Shown here: positions 61,118-64,000 of the stretch, piece by piece
How positions within the stretch are numbered: position 1 is the first letter of the stretch
Layout of the letters: each line of letters opens with the position of its first letter
Assembly (NCBI GenBank): GCA_027491215.1
Contig: JAIXWP010000135.1
Location: 24,698 to 88,697 of the forward strand
DNA length: 64,000 nucleotides
Origin: Flavobacteriales bacterium
Lineage (GTDB): Bacteria > Bacteroidota > Bacteroidia > Flavobacteriales_D > Sanyastnellaceae
Reading direction: 5' to 3'
The notes under the pieces: generated by a model
The model's database searches: none
What the model saw: only the letters and a program-made list of their open reading frames with translations
What the model was told of the DNA's origin: nothing
Program-made: the position numbers and the translations under genes

Positions 61118-61600
61118 ATGATCACGATCCGAGAAAAAAGACTACGACATGTGTTTCGTCATTTTGATAAAAATGCTGCTGGTAGTAGTTTTAATCATGA
61201 CGTTTTCCCTCACATTCATAGCATCATTCACTACGCAAATAGTCACACTCCTATTCACACCTATAAGCAGCCAAAGAACCGAGAAGTAAGAATCTTTCAT
61301 TGTTCAGAGTTCGATCACATCGGCAATGTAGGTATTGCGCTGAAAAGCGAACTCCCGGCTGAGGCTATACAAAAGGAAACACGAGATGGTTTTCTAATAG
61401 AAGTTGGTCTTGTCAAAGAATTTAAAAAGACCCAACACCTCTGTATCGTCGTAGAAAAAAAGAAAGACCGTTATTTTCTAATCACTGCTTATCCAGGAAA
61501 TAAATCTGAGTCATTTCCCCACCGGAATCAAACACCCGAAGAACGCACTCAAAGCGCAGCCTTCTGGGACAAATATGTATTGTTGAAAGTTGTGGATTAA
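61118..61600 (+). CDS. Protein of unknown function, nuclease-like ending
   Basis: 160 residues without signal peptide. Many His (HVFRHFDKN, FPHIHSIIHYANSHTPIHTY). The C-terminal IVVEKKKDRYFLITAYPGNK has a strand followed by TAYP that recalls BECR-fold RNases (barnase/EndoU-like), but this is weak. Stands alone with a TTTACTTTG-like promoter upstream. Confidence 0.6.
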   Translation: MITIREKRLRHVFRHFDKNAAGSSFNHDVFPHIHSIIHYANSHTPIHTYKQPKNREVRIFHCSEFDHIGNVGIALKSELPAEAIQKETRDGFLIEVGLVKEFKKTQHLCIVVEKKKDRYFLITAYPGNKSESFPHRNQTPEERTQSAAFWDKYVLLKVVD

Positions 61601-61648
61601 TGGCCGGCGGCTTGCGGCTAGCGGCCGTCAGCTGATAACCGAAAGCCA
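61601..61648. repeat. GC-rich word-like repeat at a convergent junction
   Basis: GGCCGGCGGCTTGCGG-CTAGCGGCC-GTCAGCTG is formed of near-repeats of GCGGCT/GCGGCC in an otherwise AT-rich area. It fills the gap between the converging genes ending at 61600 and 61649. Confidence 0.6.
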
Positions 61649-62272
61649 TCACCGTCCCGCGTGCTTCTTCATTTCCGCCGCCACCATTGCGCTTTCGCCG
61701 CCGATTGCTTCTAGTCGTTGGCGTATATTACTGAGACTTGCTTCGTCTCTATTTTGGCTGAGTTTGAAAACATTTTCTAGTCGCTCCACTTTTATTTCAA
61801 TACCGACGATGGCAGGCATCATTTTATCGAGGTATGAAGGGGCGAGATTATCGACGATGGTTTTTGATGCCGTGTTTCCTCCTTCAAATTTCAAGGTGAA
61901 TTTTTTCATAAAAGAGAAGAGTTCTTCTACCGACATAAATCGAATCTTTCCTTCCGCTTGAACACTCACATAATTCCATGTAGACCCCATGCTTTGATCG
62001 CTATACCAAGACGCGCTTACATAGCAACTAGGCCCAGTGAACACAGCTAATACATTCTCATTTTCCTCGAAGCACTTGTGATGATCCGTCTTTCTCATGA
62101 TATGCCCTTGAAGATAAAGCTCGCCGTCTCTCTCCTCCACGATCACCGGGATCTGCGTTGCCACAGGCTTACCTTCCTTTGTGCTTCCTGTCAAGAAAAT
62201 AAAAGGATGTTCATTCATGAACTCCATCACTTCTTGATGATCCTTCGCTTTAAAATGAGAAAAGTGATACAT
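61649..62272 (-). CDS. PaiB family FMN-binding protein
   Basis: 207 residues. HPFIFLTGSTKEGKPVATQIPVIVEERDGELYLQGHIMRKTDHHKCF is the split-barrel FMN-binding fold with the PaiB motif GHIMRKT; SWYSDQSMGSTWNYVSVQAEGKIRF completes it. PaiB was described as a negative regulator in Bacillus, but most members probably act as flavin-binding enzymes. Confidence 0.9.
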   Translation of the reverse strand: MYHFSHFKAKDHQEVMEFMNEHPFIFLTGSTKEGKPVATQIPVIVEERDGELYLQGHIMRKTDHHKCFEENENVLAVFTGPSCYVSASWYSDQSMGSTWNYVSVQAEGKIRFMSVEELFSFMKKFTLKFEGGNTASKTIVDNLAPSYLDKMMPAIVGIEIKVERLENVFKLSQNRDEASLSNIRQRLEAIGGESAMVAAEMKKHAGR

Positions 62273-62289
62273 ACTATCGGTGGTTTAAT

Positions 62290-62332
62290 TTCTCAAGAAT
62301 AGAGAAAAAAATCTCAATTCGAGATTCGAAAA
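62290..62332. repeat. Short word-like repeat
   Basis: TTTCTCAAGAATAGAGAAAA and AATTCGAGATTCG words between two genes of the same direction. No terminator hairpin seen. Confidence 0.5.
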
Positions 62333-63646
62333 TCACTGCCCTGTTTTGAATTCGATTCGATATGGAATACTTTGATTCAAGCCGTCCTCCTTAGCAAAAC
62401 CTGAAACGATGAGGTGATACCTTGTATTTGGTTTCAAAGGTTCGAGTTCGAAATTAAATTTCCGTTTATCGTCAGACCTTCCAAGGAATTTACTAATCCG
62501 CAAGATTTCACCATCAAAATTTTCATCAATATCAAGGTTTCTGCAGCAATCACTCATTTCATCAGAGAACTCTATTGTAAGGTATTTCATAGCTCTTGGA
62601 ACGTTTTGAGCACCGTTTTCCAAATCACCTAAATCAACAACTGTAGGTCTTTGAGCTTCGTACTGTTCTCCTATTTGGGCCCATGTTAGCGGTAAAAATT
62701 TCGACTCATCTAGCATTTTCGCAAAAGCGACTTCATCATTATAATCCAGCTCAATCAAGTCCTTTATTGCTTGCTCTTTGTTGGTTGCTTTGTTGTAATA
62801 AATCTCACAGATTTCGAACCCAATATAATAGCCCAGGTCGCGAACCGCTAGTTCATTTTGATTTGCGTTCCACACCCAATTCCAAACATCACTATCTCGG
62901 ACCACCTCTTTCATAAATTGCTTGACCACCTTCTCCTTGTTTTCTTTACCGTATTTTACTGGAGCAGAAAGCGGTGCTTTTGCGATAAGTGTCGAAATAA
63001 ATTCAGCCACACCTTCTGCCATGCAAATGTGTACAATGGTATTATTCTCCCAAGGCTTTTGTTGTGTGTGAATTAATTCATGCAACGCAGTGAGAGGAAA
63101 ATTGTAAGGAACCGAAAGTTTGATAGCAGTTTGAATCCTTTCTGGTAGTTCATCGATTACTGCATTTTCATTGGCAAGGAAATATTCTCCTCCAATGAGC
63201 ACGTTCCCATTCATGTAAGTGCCGCCGCTTCGAAATACTCCGATTGGGATGTACACGGTCGCGTCTTTTAATTCAGGATAAATTCTTTTTAGTTCTTGAA
63301 AATACTTTTCTGCGACAGCAGCATCCTTGAGCATATTCTGTTGATTCCCGCGAATAGAGTTCCAGTATTTTGGATAATTCAAGATTGCCTCAACATATTC
63401 ATAATCCTTGTAGTCGCGCGCTGCCATAAGTCCTTTGAGACCATCTGATCCGCGATTGATATATAATTCGTTGATTAATTTTATTCGCTCTAGGCTGTCT
63501 TTGCTCACCGTAATCTTATCATACGCCTCCCAAAAGTGATCGATATCAGAAGTCACGATTTTGATTGTTTGCTGTTGCCCTATTCCATTCGAAACTGTAA
63601 CAACTAATAAAAACATCTGAATTAGTATTCTGAAAATCTTAGCCAT
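62333..63646 (-). CDS. Putative secreted zinc metalloprotease with C-terminal Ig-like domain
   Basis: 437 residues. Signal peptide (FRILIQMFLLVVTVSNGIGQ). H189-E-L-I-H193 in LTALHELIHTQQ is a gluzincin-type zinc motif, and E211/E215 in MAEGVAEFIS could supply the third ligand, as in DUF2268-like peptidases. About 350-437 is a beta-sandwich (MKYLTIEFSDEMSDCC ... PNTRYHLIVSGFAKEDG). Substrate unknown. Confidence 0.8.
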   Translation of the reverse strand: MAKIFRILIQMFLLVVTVSNGIGQQQTIKIVTSDIDHFWEAYDKITVSKDSLERIKLINELYINRGSDGLKGLMAARDYKDYEYVEAILNYPKYWNSIRGNQQNMLKDAAVAEKYFQELKRIYPELKDATVYIPIGVFRSGGTYMNGNVLIGGEYFLANENAVIDELPERIQTAIKLSVPYNFPLTALHELIHTQQKPWENNTIVHICMAEGVAEFISTLIAKAPLSAPVKYGKENKEKVVKQFMKEVVRDSDVWNWVWNANQNELAVRDLGYYIGFEICEIYYNKATNKEQAIKDLIELDYNDEVAFAKMLDESKFLPLTWAQIGEQYEAQRPTVVDLGDLENGAQNVPRAMKYLTIEFSDEMSDCCRNLDIDENFDGEILRISKFLGRSDDKRKFNFELEPLKPNTRYHLIVSGFAKEDGLNQSIPYRIEFKTGQ

Positions 63647-63659
63647 AGTGTGAAATCAA

Positions 63660-63730
63660 GATGAGTTTTGATAACTCAAGTATAGAGAAAAAATTCTCTA
63701 TTCTCGTTTCGAAATTCGAAAATTGAATCT
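63660..63730. repeat. Word-like repeat downstream of tRNA-Ser
   Basis: GAGTTTTGATAACTCAAG is a hairpin-like piece, then TAGAGAAAAAATTCTCTATT and TTTCGAAATTCGAAAATTG. Same family as the GATTCTC/AATTCG words at 15868 and 39732. Confidence 0.55.
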
Positions 63731-63735
63731 TGACA

Positions 63736-63772
63736 AAAAAAAAGAGCCCAAAGTGGGCTCTTTCTTTTTTTT
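63736..63772 (-). terminator. Terminator of tRNA-Ser
   Basis: A-rich run, AAAGAGCCC-AAAGT-GGGCTCTTT, T-rich run (9-bp stem). On the minus strand it lies just after the tRNA and ends in a T tract. Confidence 0.85.
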
Positions 63773-63773
63773 G

Positions 63774-63861
63774 CGGAGAGTTAGGGATTCGAACCCTAGA
63801 TACCCTTTTGGGGTATACACACTTTCCAGGCGTGCTCTTTCGACCACTCAGACAACTCTCC
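63774..63861 (-). tRNA. tRNA-Ser (GGA)
   Basis: 88 nt on the minus strand. Acceptor GGAGAGT/ACTCTCC, D arm with GTCTGAGTGGTCGAAAGAGC, anticodon stem CACGC/GTGTG around CTGGAAA (anticodon GGA), long variable arm with ATACCCCAAAAGGGTAT, T arm GGTTCGAATCC. Discriminator G, CCA not encoded. Confidence 0.97.
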
Positions 63862-63868
63862 AAACTTT

Positions 63869-63930
63869 ACACTTTCTCAACGTGCCGGTTCCTGAGCTTC
63901 GCCGAAGGACGGCCACTCAGACAACTCTCC
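63869..63930 (-). pseudogene. Truncated tRNA-Ser copy interrupted by a REP-like palindrome
   Basis: On the minus strand, GGAGAGTTGTCTGAGTGG repeats exactly the first 18 bases of the adjacent tRNA-Ser, with the same AAGTTT in front. A palindrome (CCGTCCTTCGGCGAAG then CTCAGGAACC) follows in place of the rest of the D arm, and then GGCACG-TTGAGAA-AGTGT, a remnant of an anticodon arm. The rest is missing, so it cannot be functional. Confidence 0.7.
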
Positions 63931-64000
63931 AAACTTAGTTACTAGTTACTAGATACTAGTGACTAGTCAAAACTACCACTTACTAGTCACCAGTCGCTAG
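63931..64000. repeat. ACTAGT-type word repeats at the window edge
   Basis: Words such as AGTTACTAGTTACTAGATACTAGTGACTAGT in irregular order fill the last 70 bases. No gene. The region upstream of tRNA-Ser therefore shows no conventional promoter except the AT-rich sequence next to the tRNA itself. Confidence 0.7.

Noticed and set aside
61118-61600. Prophage or toxin-antitoxin fragment
   Set aside because: No phage structural gene, integrase or antitoxin is nearby and neighbours are chromosomal genes.

Overview
The window looks like chromosomal DNA of a Bacteroidota bacterium, most likely a Flavobacteriales-type lineage. Supporting signs are sorting tails of the type IX secretion system (a Por-type A tail on the protein ending at 24176 and a gliding-motility-type B tail on the one ending at 28228), a fused CcoNO cytochrome cbb3 oxidase, DUF2911 and YARHG proteins, promoter boxes of the TAnnTTTG form and moderate G+C. 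No phage, insertion sequence, CRISPR array or plasmid function is visible.

Layout. 1-5.5 kb: end of an unidentified gene, waaA, tRNA-Gly and tRNA-Leu, a two-component pair, fabD and a DUF4328 protein. 5.9-15.9 kb: a complete microaerobic respiration cluster (uspA, an unknown protein, ccoI, ccoS, ccoNO, ccoQ, ccoP, ccoG, ccoH, a SafE/UreH-like membrane protein). 16.0-18.6 kb, facing it: a PAS histidine kinase and a response regulator fused to a CRP/FNR-type DNA-binding module. 18.6-24.1 kb: AlbA_2-type protein, feoA-feoB-small Cys protein, an Ig-like secreted protein and a duplicated DoxX-like membrane protein. 24.2-30.3 kb: two large T9SS cargo proteins, one related to vanadium haloperoxidases. 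30.4-39.7 kb: housekeeping and redox genes (DUF2911, symporter plus a 33-residue membrane peptide, PIG-L deacetylase, ferredoxin, ferredoxin reductase, Nfu, Mrp). 39.7-40.2 kb: a nested inverted-repeat region. 40.2-52.1 kb: mostly housekeeping genes (trmB, tadA, mgtE, hemJ-like, thioesterase, GT9, tatD, ansA). 52.3-63.6 kb: a TPR hybrid sensor kinase, a trypsin-like protease with unknown neighbours, a YidD-like cluster, a PaiB-like protein and a putative metalloprotease. The window ends with tRNA-Ser and a broken tRNA copy.

Main functional story. The cbb3 cluster, uspA and the kinase/regulator operon each carry a TGAY-N4-RTCA palindrome whose centre lies exactly 51.5 bp upstream of the first base of a TAnnTTTG-like promoter box. 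The regulator has an FNR-like recognition helix that fits this site, and the kinase PAS domain has a histidine at the position of the FixL haem ligand. Together they suggest a compact FixL-(J+K) relay that controls microaerobic respiration and itself.

Other points of note: families of degenerate word-like repeats fill every convergent gene junction of 48 nt or more; a tRNA-Ser copy is interrupted by a REP-like palindrome; several genes have a promoter box 3-4 nt before the start codon and look leaderless, including one perfectly symmetric divergent promoter; ccoG contains an 18-T tract. Functional names rest on family motifs read by eye; no database search was run.
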